Source of the DNA: Nocardia camponoti
GTDB lineage: Bacteria; Actinomycetota; Actinomycetes; Mycobacteriales; Mycobacteriaceae
DNA: 64,000 bases
Assembly (NCBI RefSeq): GCF_014646135.1
Contig: NZ_BMMW01000001.1
Coordinates: 79,570-143,569 of the forward strand
Reading direction: 5' to 3'
The notes beneath the pieces were generated by a model. That model was not told the DNA's origin and made no database searches. It saw only the letters and a list, made by a program, of their open reading frames with translations. This document shows positions 53,209-61,666 of this stretch, piece by piece. Numbering within the stretch: the first letter of the stretch is position 1; each line of letters begins with the position of its first letter. The position numbers and the translations under genes are program-made.

Positions 53209-54035
53209 GCGGTCACCTCTCGCGGGAGCCAACGGGTAATGCGACGGCCAGCCAGCTCGACAATCCCCGACGTGGCGAAGCCGAGCACGCCGATGGTGAT
53301 CATCCCGACGAACACCGCCGGGTAGTCAACAACGGTGTAGGACTGCCACGTCCGGTAGCCGATGCCAAGCCGACCCGAAATCATCTCGGCCGAAATCAAG
53401 CAAATCCATGCGACGCCCATCCCCACGGACAGGCCGCTGAACACGCCAGGCAGGATGCCCGGCACGACGACGCGGGTGATCACTTCCCGCCGCGACGCAC
53501 CGAGGGTGCGAATGGCGTCTTCCCAGATCGTCGGCAATGCGCGGGTGGCGTGCCGGGTACTGACCAGGACGGGAAACAGCGACGCGGTGAAGGTGATGAA
53601 CACGATCCCCGCCTCGTCGGTGGGGAACAGCAGAATCGCGACCGGCACCAACGCGATCGCCGGGATGGGCCGGATCAACTCGGCGAGCGGCCCGAACGTG
53701 TCGGCGAGTAGCCGCGACCGCCCAAGCCCGATGCCAGCGGCAACGCCGACAACGGCGGCGAGACCGAACCCGGTGACGATGCGAATGAGCGACTGCGCGA
53801 CATCGAGAGAGAACTGACTCGTACCGAGGTGCTGACCGAACTCCGCGACGATCTCACTCACCGTCGGCAGGGTGTCAAAGCGCAACCCGAACCGAACATT
53901 GCCTGCCGTGAGCAGCTGCCACGCACCAAGCGCGACGAGCACCGACGCAACCCGCAGCGCACGCGATCGCCACACGGAAGCCGTTGGGCCAACGGCGTTT
54001 TCATTCGAGACGGGTTCGGCGACTACCGCGCTCAT
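53205..54035 (-). CDS. ABC transporter permease (SsuC/TauC-like)
   Basis: This 276-residue membrane protein has about six helices and the EAA-type loop EDAIRTLGASRREVITRVVVPGILPGVFSGLS. ISAEMISGRLGIGYRTWQSYTVVDYPAV near the end is characteristic of nitrate/sulfonate permeases. It is coupled at both ends by 4-nt overlaps, with the binding protein before it and the ATPase after it. Confidence 0.92.
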   Translation of the reverse strand: MSAVVAEPVSNENAVGPTASVWRSRALRVASVLVALGAWQLLTAGNVRFGLRFDTLPTVSEIVAEFGQHLGTSQFSLDVAQSLIRIVTGFGLAAVVGVAAGIGLGRSRLLADTFGPLAELIRPIPAIALVPVAILLFPTDEAGIVFITFTASLFPVLVSTRHATRALPTIWEDAIRTLGASRREVITRVVVPGILPGVFSGLSVGMGVAWICLISAEMISGRLGIGYRTWQSYTVVDYPAVFVGMITIGVLGFATSGIVELAGRRITRWLPREVTA

Positions 54036-55453
54036 CCGCGCACCTCCGTAACCGCCTGCTCATAGCTCACCGCGACCGCACTCGGGTGCGCCGCCCGGTA
54101 CCGATCGGCAGCAGCGGGGGTGGTGAAGGGCAGGTAGCGCGCGCCCTCGCGCAGCCAACTTGCCTTGTCAGCGAACCAGCGCGTGCCCAGCTCGGCGTCG
54201 GGCACGTACACCGCGCGCACGGTCTTGCCCGCGGCCTTCGCCGCCTGGACCCCACGCAGCAGGCACGTCGGGTCAGCGCTGGGCGTCGGCGCTGCCGCAC
54301 CATCAAGCCAGATTTCACCCGCGAGCGCCGAATCCGTCACGGCGACACCACAAGTCGTGTCCTGCCCGGTGACCTTGCTCGGGTTGGTTCGCTCGGCCAA
54401 CGCCGTGTCGTAGTTGCCGTGACCCGCGAACGCCTGCCGCAGCGGACCGTCCTGCACGAACTTGTCGATGTCGAGTTCGGCGAAGTCACCGATGCTCTTG
54501 AGGTAATTGACGTCGTCCTTCAACGCGGCGATCAAGCTCGGCTTGAGCGTGGTGTCGAAGCTGGTACCGCCGGGACCGTTGTAGAGGTACACCACCTCTT
54601 GCGGCAACCCGGACCCCTTCGCCACCAGATCCGCTGCCTCGAACGGCTTTTCGTTGAGGAACCGCGTCGCGTCGAGCTGTGCGGCAAGGAACGCTTGCAG
54701 CACCTCGGGATGTTCAGCGGCGTAAGCGCGACGCGCGACTACCCCGTGGAACGTCGGCACATTCAACTCGGCACCGTCGTAGAGCAGCTTCGCTTTGCCT
54801 TGTTGCACAAGCAAACCCGGCCATGCGACGAACTGCGAAAGCGCGCTCACCTGATGCGATTCCAGCGCCGTCGCACCCACCTGCGGCTGCTGGTTGAGCA
54901 CCTCAACACCCTTGACCGGGTCGACACCGGCGCGGGTCAACGCCTGCACCAGCGTGCCGTGACCGGCGGACCCAACACTTGCCGAAATCTTCTGCCCAGC
55001 GAGGTCGGTGAGGCTGCGCGCTGGCGAATCAGTGGGGACAACAACCATATTCAGCGCGCCCTTGGGGTTGTACCCGGTGATCGAGACCAGTTCGGTGCGC
55101 GAACGCTCGTTGGCCTGGGTGCGTGAACCGTTGATCAGCAGCGGGTAGTCGCCCATCGAGCCAATGTCGATCTTTTCCGCGACCATCTGCGCGGTGATCG
55201 GCGCGCCGGTGTCGTAGTCCTGCCACTCCACCTGGTACTTCGCGCCGCCCCCTTTGGTGAGGTCGTTGAGGCGAGATTCCAAGTACCCCTTGGCTTTTAA
55301 CAGCGTTCCTGCCGTGACGGTGTTGATGGTCTTGGACTGGTAACCAATGACGACCTTGACCGTGCCAGCCTCGGTGGAAGAGCTGGAGTCGAGTGAACAG
55401 GCCGACGCGGTGAGGGCAACAGCGAGCAAAGCGGGAAACAGCGAAAGCTTCAT
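54032..55453 (-). CDS. substrate-binding lipoprotein fused to NosL-like domain
   Basis: This 473-residue lipoprotein has lipobox ASAC (Cys19). Residues about 30-355 are a sulfonate/nitrate-type binding protein (IGYQSKTINTVTAGTLLK, EKIDIGSMGDYPLLINGS). About 105 extra residues (365-470) look like NosL, the copper-binding protein of nitrous oxide reductase maturation. They begin DTTCGVAV (Cys368), contain a second Cys397, and end with TRWFADKASWL, LPFTTPAAADRYRAAHP and VSYEQAVTEV. Typical binding proteins of this family are about 320-340 residues. No nosZ gene is near. The lipoprotein is the third gene of the operon; ATG with AGGAA upstream. Confidence 0.82.
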   Translation of the reverse strand: MKLSLFPALLAVALTASACSLDSSSSTEAGTVKVVIGYQSKTINTVTAGTLLKAKGYLESRLNDLTKGGGAKYQVEWQDYDTGAPITAQMVAEKIDIGSMGDYPLLINGSRTQANERSRTELVSITGYNPKGALNMVVVPTDSPARSLTDLAGQKISASVGSAGHGTLVQALTRAGVDPVKGVEVLNQQPQVGATALESHQVSALSQFVAWPGLLVQQGKAKLLYDGAELNVPTFHGVVARRAYAAEHPEVLQAFLAAQLDATRFLNEKPFEAADLVAKGSGLPQEVVYLYNGPGGTSFDTTLKPSLIAALKDDVNYLKSIGDFAELDIDKFVQDGPLRQAFAGHGNYDTALAERTNPSKVTGQDTTCGVAVTDSALAGEIWLDGAAAPTPSADPTCLLRGVQAAKAAGKTVRAVYVPDAELGTRWFADKASWLREGARYLPFTTPAAADRYRAAHPSAVAVSYEQAVTEVRG

Positions 55454-55483
55454 GCGAGCGATTCCTGAATTCTGGAAAAAGGG

Positions 55484-55711
55484 TCAGCGGAGCAAATAGG
55501 GCATGTTGACGGTCACGGCACCGGTGGGACAGCGCGCGGCGCAGGGCCCGCAGTACCAGCACTCGTCGACGTGCATGTACGCCTTGCCCGAATCTTCCTT
55601 AATGGCAAGGGAATCCAGCGGACACATGTCGACACACAGCGTGCAGCCGGTGATGCAAAGGGATTCGTCGATCGTCACGGGGACGTCGGCGCGTTGGGGA
55701 ACGAGCGCCAT
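55484..55711 (-). CDS. AprB-like 2[4Fe-4S] ferredoxin
   Basis: This 75-residue protein has eight cysteines in two cluster motifs: Cx3Cx2Cx3C (Cys19, 23, 26, 30) and Cx2Cx2Cx3CP (Cys51, 54, 57, 61). The second, DECWYCGPCAARCPTGAV, resembles the beta subunit of APS reductase (CWECYSCVKMCPQGAI). The AprB C-terminal tail that wraps the alpha subunit is missing. The ATG at 55711 shares a base with the GntR stop. It should pass electrons to or from the flavoprotein encoded at the operon end. Confidence 0.88.
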   Translation of the reverse strand: MALVPQRADVPVTIDESLCITGCTLCVDMCPLDSLAIKEDSGKAYMHVDECWYCGPCAARCPTGAVTVNMPYLLR

Positions 55712-56487
55712 CAGAGGACCTTCCATTCGGGGGTGCTGCGAGTGAGGCTGCCGCGCATCGTGATTCGGTCACCGCGCATGCGGATGTATTCCAAATCGAC
55801 AGGGCGGTTGTCATCGAGGTGAGTGAGGCGTTCGAGCATCAGCAGGGGTGCGCTCGTCGGCACATCGAGGGTGGTCGCCGTATGTGGATCTGCCGCAACA
55901 GCTTCCAGTGCGATTTCGGCACCGCCGAGGGACTGACCGGTCACCTGTTCAAGGAGGACGAACACATCGGTCGTCGCGAGATCGTGCGCGAGCACTTCCG
56001 CGCCGACGTCGGGCGCGAGGTAGGTGAGGTCGAGGCTCAGCGGCAATTCCGCGAGGTAGCGCAGGCGCTCGATGTAGACCACCTGCGCGCCCGGGTCGAG
56101 GTCGAGTCGACGCGCCACCGCAGGGGGCGCGGTGATGAAGGTGGCCGCGCGCACCTCATTGCGGACAGTGCCGTGCTCACGCAAGGTTTCCTGCAAACCG
56201 AGCAGCGCGTCGAGGCCGTGATCGAACTTACGGGCCGCGACGCGGGTGCCGACCTTGGGCGCGCGATCGATAAGCCCCTCATCGCGCAACAGGCCAAGCG
56301 CTTCCCGCACGGTGTTGCGCGACGCGTTGTGCTCGGCGGCCAGCTCGTTCTCAGTCGGCAGGCTGCCGGTGAGCGAACCCGCCAGAATCTGGTGTCGCAC
56401 GATGTCGGCGATGCGGCGTGCCCGATCGGCGCGCGCACCGCCGCCTCGTACCTGACCTGTTTCGCCTGGCGAATCGCTGACCTGCAT
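55711..56487 (-). CDS. GntR-family (HutC/FarR type) regulator
   Basis: This 258-residue regulator has an N-terminal winged HTH (IVRHQILAGSL, LPTENELAAEHNASRNTVREALGLLRDEGLI) and a C-terminal UTRA ligand domain (YIERLRYLAELPLSLDLTYL, ending YIRMRGDRITMRGSLTRST). It is the first gene of the minus-strand operon, with a 1-nt overlap to the ferredoxin, so it probably controls its own operon. The ATG at 56487 has no strong ribosome binding site; a GTG at 56508 is the alternative. A direct repeat GATAGCG/GATAGCG (9-bp period) lies at 56489-56504. Confidence 0.9.
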   Translation of the reverse strand: MQVSDSPGETGQVRGGGARADRARRIADIVRHQILAGSLTGSLPTENELAAEHNASRNTVREALGLLRDEGLIDRAPKVGTRVAARKFDHGLDALLGLQETLREHGTVRNEVRAATFITAPPAVARRLDLDPGAQVVYIERLRYLAELPLSLDLTYLAPDVGAEVLAHDLATTDVFVLLEQVTGQSLGGAEIALEAVAADPHTATTLDVPTSAPLLMLERLTHLDDNRPVDLEYIRMRGDRITMRGSLTRSTPEWKVL

Positions 56488-56690
56488 AGATAGCGACGAT
56501 AGCGGCACTTACGCGGCCAGTTCAGCCCAGCGAACCGAGGCCGAAATCAGGGGATGTTTCTCCGCCAGTCGGGCCAGGTCGCCGATCGCTACGACCTGCG
56601 TTGCTCGGGCGGCCCAGCGCTATTGCGCCACCTTGGCGTTGGCGGCGGGCATTGAATTCACGCGGATTCCAATGCTGGGAGCATTGCTCG

Positions 56691-57368
56691 TTACGGCTGA
56701 CCAGGGTTGAGCACGATGAACAGCCCATGCGCCTCGGCGCAGAGCCGCTCGCCGTCATGCAGCGTGGCGCGCAGGTACACCTTGCGGCCGTCGCGGCGTT
56801 CGGCCCACGCGCGCAGCGTCAGCGGGGTGTTCAGCGGCGTGATCGAGCGATAGTCGACCGTCAGCGACGCGGTGCGCGTGATGTCTTTGGTGTGCACGGC
56901 GGCGGCCATGCCGATGAGATCGTCGAAGGCAAGCGCGATGTGACCGCCGTGCGCGGCACCGTTGCCGCCAAGGTGGAAGGTGCGGAAAACCACTTCGGCG
57001 ACAACACCTTCGGTGGCACTCGCGCTCGACACCGTGTACGGCGGCAGCGTCACGTTGCCGCGCGCGGGCAGGTCGGTGCGACTCCAACTCGGCGACGACC
57101 ACTCGTCAACAACACCGGCGTCGAGGCGCGCGTTGAGCGCTTCCAGCGTCGCGATGGCGTCCTTCGCCAATTCGTCGGACGGACTGATCAGGCGCACGCG
57201 GTCCATCAGGTCGCGGGTGCGCTCGATGAGGTCGCCGTAGAACTCGCCGCCAGCCGGACCGTCGGTGACGTTGTTCTTGCCCGCGGAGATCAGCTCGGCG
57301 ATCGGCCGGAACCCGCCCTCGTGATGCTCGGCGTTGGGTCGCGAATTGTCCGCCTGTGTATCGTGCAT
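56691..57368 (-). CDS. PaaI-family hotdog thioesterase
   Basis: This 225-residue protein has a hotdog-fold domain in the C-terminal half. The acyl-CoA thioesterase motif is GNGAAHGGHIALAFDDLIGMAA, followed by TASLTVDYRSITPLNTPLTLRAWAERRDGRKV. The N-terminal 80 residues are helical and of unknown role. It probably hydrolyses an acyl-CoA. The start is uncertain: the ATG at 57368 lacks a strong ribosome binding site and the frame is open to 57452. Confidence 0.85.
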   Translation of the reverse strand: MHDTQADNSRPNAEHHEGGFRPIAELISAGKNNVTDGPAGGEFYGDLIERTRDLMDRVRLISPSDELAKDAIATLEALNARLDAGVVDEWSSPSWSRTDLPARGNVTLPPYTVSSASATEGVVAEVVFRTFHLGGNGAAHGGHIALAFDDLIGMAAAVHTKDITRTASLTVDYRSITPLNTPLTLRAWAERRDGRKVYLRATLHDGERLCAEAHGLFIVLNPGQP

Positions 57369-57512
57369 GTGGAACACGTTATCGCTGTCGAGCTGGACAT
57401 TCGCACACGGGACGACTCCTTTTCGCCCGGTGTGTCGCGCGTCACTGGCCAAGCTCGTCTCTCGATTAGGATCGACAACGACACCGGCATCGGCGGCGAA
57501 AGGCCAAGACGC

Positions 57513-58163
57513 ATGAGTATCGCGGCGGTAATTTTCGACATGGACGGCGTACTGATCGATTCAGAACCTGTGTGGGAGAAGGTCCGTCACGATTACGTGG
57601 TCTTGAAAGACGGCCGCTGGCAGCCCGACGCGCAACGCAAAATGATGGGTATGTCCACCGACGAGTGGGCCGCCTACATGAGCGACGACCTCGGTGTCGC
57701 CAAACCGCTCGACGCGATCTCGGGCTCGATCATCAACCTCATGGCCGCCCAGTACCTGCATCACGTTCCGGCTATTCCGGGCGCGGTCGACGCGGTGAAG
57801 CGCCTATCCACCCAGTTCAAGCTGGGGTTGGCGAGTTCGTCGCCCGCGACGCTCATCGATCTCGTGCTCGACCGACTCGGTCTTATCGACGATTTTTCCG
57901 CCGTCACCTCAACGGCGGATGTCGGCAGCGGCAAGCCGTCGCCCGACGTGTACCTGGAAACCGCGAAGAAGTTGACGCTGAAACCAGCGCAATGCGCCGC
58001 CGTCGAAGACTCGACCAACGGACTCATCTCGGCGCACGCGGCGGGCATGCGGGTGATCGCGATTCCGCGCCCGGAATTTCCGCCAGCACCCGACGCGTTG
58101 GCCCTGGCTGACGTGGTACTCGACAATATCGACCAGCTCACCGCTGAGGTCATTACTGGCTAA
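57513..58163 (+). CDS. HAD-family phosphatase (beta-phosphoglucomutase-like)
   Basis: This 216-residue cytosolic HAD hydrolase of subfamily IA has the nucleophile motif DMDGVLIDSEP, motif II LASSSP, motif III GKPSPDVY and the acidic motif EDSTNG. The cap is the helical C1 type. It should dephosphorylate a sugar phosphate or similar small molecule. The ATG at 57513 fits the family start; the frame is open upstream only as a shadow of the thioesterase. It is divergent from the thioesterase gene. Confidence 0.9.
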   Translation: MSIAAVIFDMDGVLIDSEPVWEKVRHDYVVLKDGRWQPDAQRKMMGMSTDEWAAYMSDDLGVAKPLDAISGSIINLMAAQYLHHVPAIPGAVDAVKRLSTQFKLGLASSSPATLIDLVLDRLGLIDDFSAVTSTADVGSGKPSPDVYLETAKKLTLKPAQCAAVEDSTNGLISAHAAGMRVIAIPRPEFPPAPDALALADVVLDNIDQLTAEVITG

Positions 58164-58247
58164 CCCGCCACCCTCGGGCGAAATGGTGCGTTCGCGAGGC
58201 TTCGCGCTCTAGTCTGTTAGCGCTACGCACGCTGTGGAGGGTGAATA

Positions 58248-59054
58248 ATGACGGTCGAGATCGTGGCCGAGTCGGCGGTACCTGTCGGGTTGCCGCCCGC
58301 TTCGATGATCGAACGGATGACGCTCATCCTCGACGCCTTCGACGGGGCAACGCCCACCCTCACCCTGCTCGGGCTGGCTGAACGCACGGGTCTGCCCCGG
58401 TCGACCGTGCATCGCATTCTCGACCAAATGATCCGATTGCGTTGGCTCGCACACACTCCCGGCGGTTACCGCCTCGGCCTGCGCGTGCTCGAACTCGGTG
58501 GGCTCGCCGCCGAACACAATGAGTTGCGTGAAGTGGTGAGCCCGCTGCTGTACGACCTCAGCCAGCGCACCGGCCTCGTCGGCCACCTCGCCGTGCTCGA
58601 CAACCGCGAAGTGCTCGTGCTCGAACGCGCGGGCGGACGTTCGCGGTCGGCGATCCCCACTCGCGTCGGCGGCCGACTACCCGCGCACTGTACGGCGGTC
58701 GGCAAGGCCCTGCTCGCCACGCTCGACCCCGGTGTCGCCGAAGCGTCACTGCGCGCGGGCACCGGGCCGCGTACCCCGCATTCGATCAACGATCGCGTTG
58801 AACTGCACCGCGAATTGGCCCGTATTCGCAACCGCCAGGGTGTCGCGGTCGACACTGAAGAACTCATGACTGGCGTTGGGTGCGTCGCCGTGCCGATCCG
58901 GGGACGCGGGGTCGCGCTCGCGGCAATCTCGTTGTCGGGCACCGTCGATGGAGAACGCGCCGCGCTCGACACAGTCCGCCTCGCGCGGGCACTGTCGGAG
59001 GTAGCGACCGAGGCGGGGCGCGCGTTGGCACCGCGCCAGGGTCGCCTCCGCTAG
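58248..59054 (+). CDS. IclR-family regulator
   Basis: This 268-residue IclR regulator has the HTH TLLGLAERTGLPRSTVHRILDQMIRLRWL and an effector domain with LPAHCTAVGKALLATLDPG and GVGCVAVPIRGRG. GGAGG lies upstream of the ATG. It is convergent with the following flavoprotein gene (4-bp overlap), so the target is not obvious; autoregulation or control of a distant operon is possible. It differs from the IclR of the organosulfur operon. Confidence 0.9.
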   Translation: MTVEIVAESAVPVGLPPASMIERMTLILDAFDGATPTLTLLGLAERTGLPRSTVHRILDQMIRLRWLAHTPGGYRLGLRVLELGGLAAEHNELREVVSPLLYDLSQRTGLVGHLAVLDNREVLVLERAGGRSRSAIPTRVGGRLPAHCTAVGKALLATLDPGVAEASLRAGTGPRTPHSINDRVELHRELARIRNRQGVAVDTEELMTGVGCVAVPIRGRGVALAAISLSGTVDGERAALDTVRLARALSEVATEAGRALAPRQGRLR

Positions 59055-60751
59055 CTTCCGGTCGCCGCCGCCATCGCACGGCCAGCCGCACGGCCCGAGA
59101 AGATGCAGCCGCCGAGGAACGTTCCTTCGAGTGCGTTGTACCCGTGCACGCCACCGCCGCCGAACCCCGCGACCTCACCCGCCGCGTAGAGCCCGTCGAA
59201 AACCGTTCCGTCAGGACGCAACACCTGCGAGTCCAGATCAGTTTGTAAGCCGCCCAAGGTCTTTCGGGTAAGCACGTTCAAGCGCACCGCGATCAACGGG
59301 CCGTGCGCGGGGTCGAGAATGCGATGTGGCTTCACTACGCGACCCGCGCGATCACCAAAGTACTTGCGCGCGTTCGTGATCGCCGCGATCTGCGCGTCCT
59401 TGGTGAAGGGATTGCCGACCTCGCGGTCACGCGCGACGATCTGCCGCTCCAGCTCAGCGACGTCGAGCCGCGGGCCGCGCGCGATCTTGTTCATCCCGGC
59501 GACCAGCTCAGCAAGGGAGTCGGCGACGACGAAGTCGACCCCGTGCTCTTTGAACGCCTCAACCGGTCCGGGCGCACCCTTCGCGAGGCGACTACGCAGC
59601 GTGAGCTTGAGGTCCTTGCCGGTGATGTCCGGGTTCTGCTCCGATCCCGACAGCGCGAACTCTTTTTCGATAATCGACTGATCCAGCACGAACCACGAGT
59701 AGTCGTACCCGGTCGACAGGATGCGCTTCATCGTCTCGTTGGTGTCGAAACCGGGAAAACACGGTGCGGGCATGCGGATTCCGGTGGCGTCGAACCACAG
59801 CGACGACGGGCCGGGGATGATGCGAATGGCGTGGTCTGGCCACACCGGGTCCCAGTTCATGATGCCTTCGGTGTAGTGCCACATGCGGTCGCGGTTCACC
59901 AGCGCGGCACCCGCGCTTTCGGAAATGCCAAGCATGCGCCCGTCGACGTAGGCGGGAACGCCGGAGATCATCGTTTCCGGGCACGGCCCGAGGCGCTCGG
60001 TGGGCCAGTTGCGCCGAATCAGGTCGTGCGCGTGCCCGATCCCGCCGGAACTCACCAGCACCGTCGGGGCGGCAAAACTGAAGTCGCCCACCGCATCTCG
60101 ATTCGATGCGAAGCCGCGCTCGGTATCGCTCGGTGCCAAGACGGTGCCGCGCACCCCGGTAACGGCGCCGCTGTCGTCGGTGACGAGTTCGTCGACCTGA
60201 TGACGGAAAGCGAAGCGCACCAATCCTTTTGCCTCGCCAGCGAGCACCGGTTCAAGGAAGACGCGGACCACCTCGGGGCCAGTTCCCCACGTCAGATGAA
60301 AGCGCGGCACCGAATTGCCGTGTCCGTCAGCTAAACCGCCGCCCCGTTCGGCCCAGCCGACCACCGGCGTCGACCGCCAGCCCAGCGCACGCATGTAGTC
60401 GCGCTTCTCGTCGGTGGCGAAGCGCACGTACGCGCGCGCCCACTCGCGTGCCATCCGGTCTTCGTCCTCGCGATCGAAACCGGCCGAACCGAGCCAGTCC
60501 TGCAAGGCCAGTTCAAACGAATCCTTGATGCCGAGGCGACGCTGCTCGGGGGTGTCGACCAGGAACAGTCCGCCGAGCGACCAAGACGCCTGCCCGCCCA
60601 GGTTCGCCCGGTTCTCCTGGTCGATGACCAGGACTTTTCGGCCAGCGAGGACGAGTTCATGCGTGGCGACAAGGCCAGCGAGGCCCGCGCCAACGACGAT
60701 CGCGTCGGGGGCGAAGTCGCCTTCGGAGGTCTGCTCAGTGGTGCTCGACAT
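59051..60751 (-). CDS. FAD-binding dehydrogenase (KstD-like)
   Basis: This 566-residue flavoprotein of the succinate dehydrogenase/3-ketosteroid dehydrogenase superfamily has the FAD motif VVGAGLAGLVATHELVLAGRKVLVID at the N-terminus, NLGGQASWSLGG, and GGGGVHGYNALEGTFLGGCIFSGRAAG at the C-terminus. It belongs to the group often annotated as FAD-binding dehydrogenase in actinobacteria, distinct from true KstD. The start at 60751 gives the usual N-terminus; an in-frame extension to 60829 is unlikely. No steroid genes are adjacent. Confidence 0.88.
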   Translation of the reverse strand: MSSTTEQTSEGDFAPDAIVVGAGLAGLVATHELVLAGRKVLVIDQENRANLGGQASWSLGGLFLVDTPEQRRLGIKDSFELALQDWLGSAGFDREDEDRMAREWARAYVRFATDEKRDYMRALGWRSTPVVGWAERGGGLADGHGNSVPRFHLTWGTGPEVVRVFLEPVLAGEAKGLVRFAFRHQVDELVTDDSGAVTGVRGTVLAPSDTERGFASNRDAVGDFSFAAPTVLVSSGGIGHAHDLIRRNWPTERLGPCPETMISGVPAYVDGRMLGISESAGAALVNRDRMWHYTEGIMNWDPVWPDHAIRIIPGPSSLWFDATGIRMPAPCFPGFDTNETMKRILSTGYDYSWFVLDQSIIEKEFALSGSEQNPDITGKDLKLTLRSRLAKGAPGPVEAFKEHGVDFVVADSLAELVAGMNKIARGPRLDVAELERQIVARDREVGNPFTKDAQIAAITNARKYFGDRAGRVVKPHRILDPAHGPLIAVRLNVLTRKTLGGLQTDLDSQVLRPDGTVFDGLYAAGEVAGFGGGGVHGYNALEGTFLGGCIFSGRAAGRAMAAATGS

Positions 60752-60960
60752 GCCCCAGAAACTAGCACCGGCGGCATTGTTGGCGGCACTAATAGCGATA
60801 GTGCGAAAAGAGACGTACTCGCCGCACAAGCGATGCGCGCCGTGTGCTTACTCGATGCTGAAATCCGGGTATTCAACCACATGAGCGAGCGCGAATGTTG
60901 TTGCGGCAGACGCGAATCGCTCTTTCTTTATTCTCACAACGGCGTGAGTGGGTGGCCATC

Positions 60961-61617
60961 ATGTTCAACCGGAAGGTATTTCGTATCGTCGCAGTTCGCA
61001 CACTATCGGTGCTGCTACTGACCGTCGGGATCACAACAACGACCAATCTAGGCGCGACGGCGTCGGCGCAAAACTATTGCGCCACTATCGATGTCGTCGT
61101 CGCGCGAGGAACAACCGAACCTGGCTATCTCGGCGCCGCCGTCGGCGACCCGCTTTATGGGGTGCTAAGCAGCCAACTTTCGGTCGACACTTCGGCATAT
61201 CGGGTGAATTACCCGGCCGATCTGCTTGTCCCGACGTCGGTGAGTGACGGCACCCGCGACATGGTGACCCACGTGATCAACCAGGCCGCCGCGTGCCCGG
61301 ATCAGCGGTTTGTGCTCGTCGGCTACTCCCAGGGCGCCGCGGTGACGCACGCGGTGCTCGGCACGCCAGCGATGATGATGCTGCCCGGCATGTGGGTGCT
61401 GCCCGCTGAGTTGTCGTGGCGGGTAACAGCGGTGCTGCTGTTCGGTGACCCGTTACGGCTGGTAGGGCAGGGCGTCGCTGGCGCGTACGCCGACCGCACC
61501 GCCAACTACTGCACCTCCGGTGACCCGATCTGCGCGGGCGGGATCTTCCCCGCCGCACACGGGAGCTACCAGTGGGCGTTCACGTCGGCGACGGGGTTGG
61601 TCGAGTCGCGGCTCTAG
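60961..61617 (+). CDS. secreted cutinase-family esterase
   Basis: This 218-residue exported alpha/beta hydrolase has a signal peptide of about 36 residues (cleavage after TASA). The catalytic triad is Ser123 in GYSQGA, Asp188 in SGDPIC and His200 in AAHGSYQ. Four cysteines, Cys40, 112, 184 and 191, could form two disulfides. Cutinase-like proteins (Cfp21/Culp) are common in mycolic-acid-containing actinobacteria and hydrolyse esters and lipids at the cell surface. The ATG at 60961 fits the signal; the frame is open to 60895. Confidence 0.9.
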   Translation: MFNRKVFRIVAVRTLSVLLLTVGITTTTNLGATASAQNYCATIDVVVARGTTEPGYLGAAVGDPLYGVLSSQLSVDTSAYRVNYPADLLVPTSVSDGTRDMVTHVINQAAACPDQRFVLVGYSQGAAVTHAVLGTPAMMMLPGMWVLPAELSWRVTAVLLFGDPLRLVGQGVAGAYADRTANYCTSGDPICAGGIFPAAHGSYQWAFTSATGLVESRL

Positions 61618-61626
61618 AAGCAGGAC

Positions 61627-61653
61627 GGCCGCCGAGAAGTGTTCTCGGCGGCC
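61627..61653. terminator. hairpin between convergent genes
   Basis: Perfect 12-bp stem GGCCGCCGAGAA / TTCTCGGCGGCC with a 3-nt loop, 9 bp after the cutinase stop and before the end of the acyl reductase gene. A short T run follows on the plus strand. Confidence 0.75.
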
Positions 61654-61666
61654 GACTTTCGCGTGT

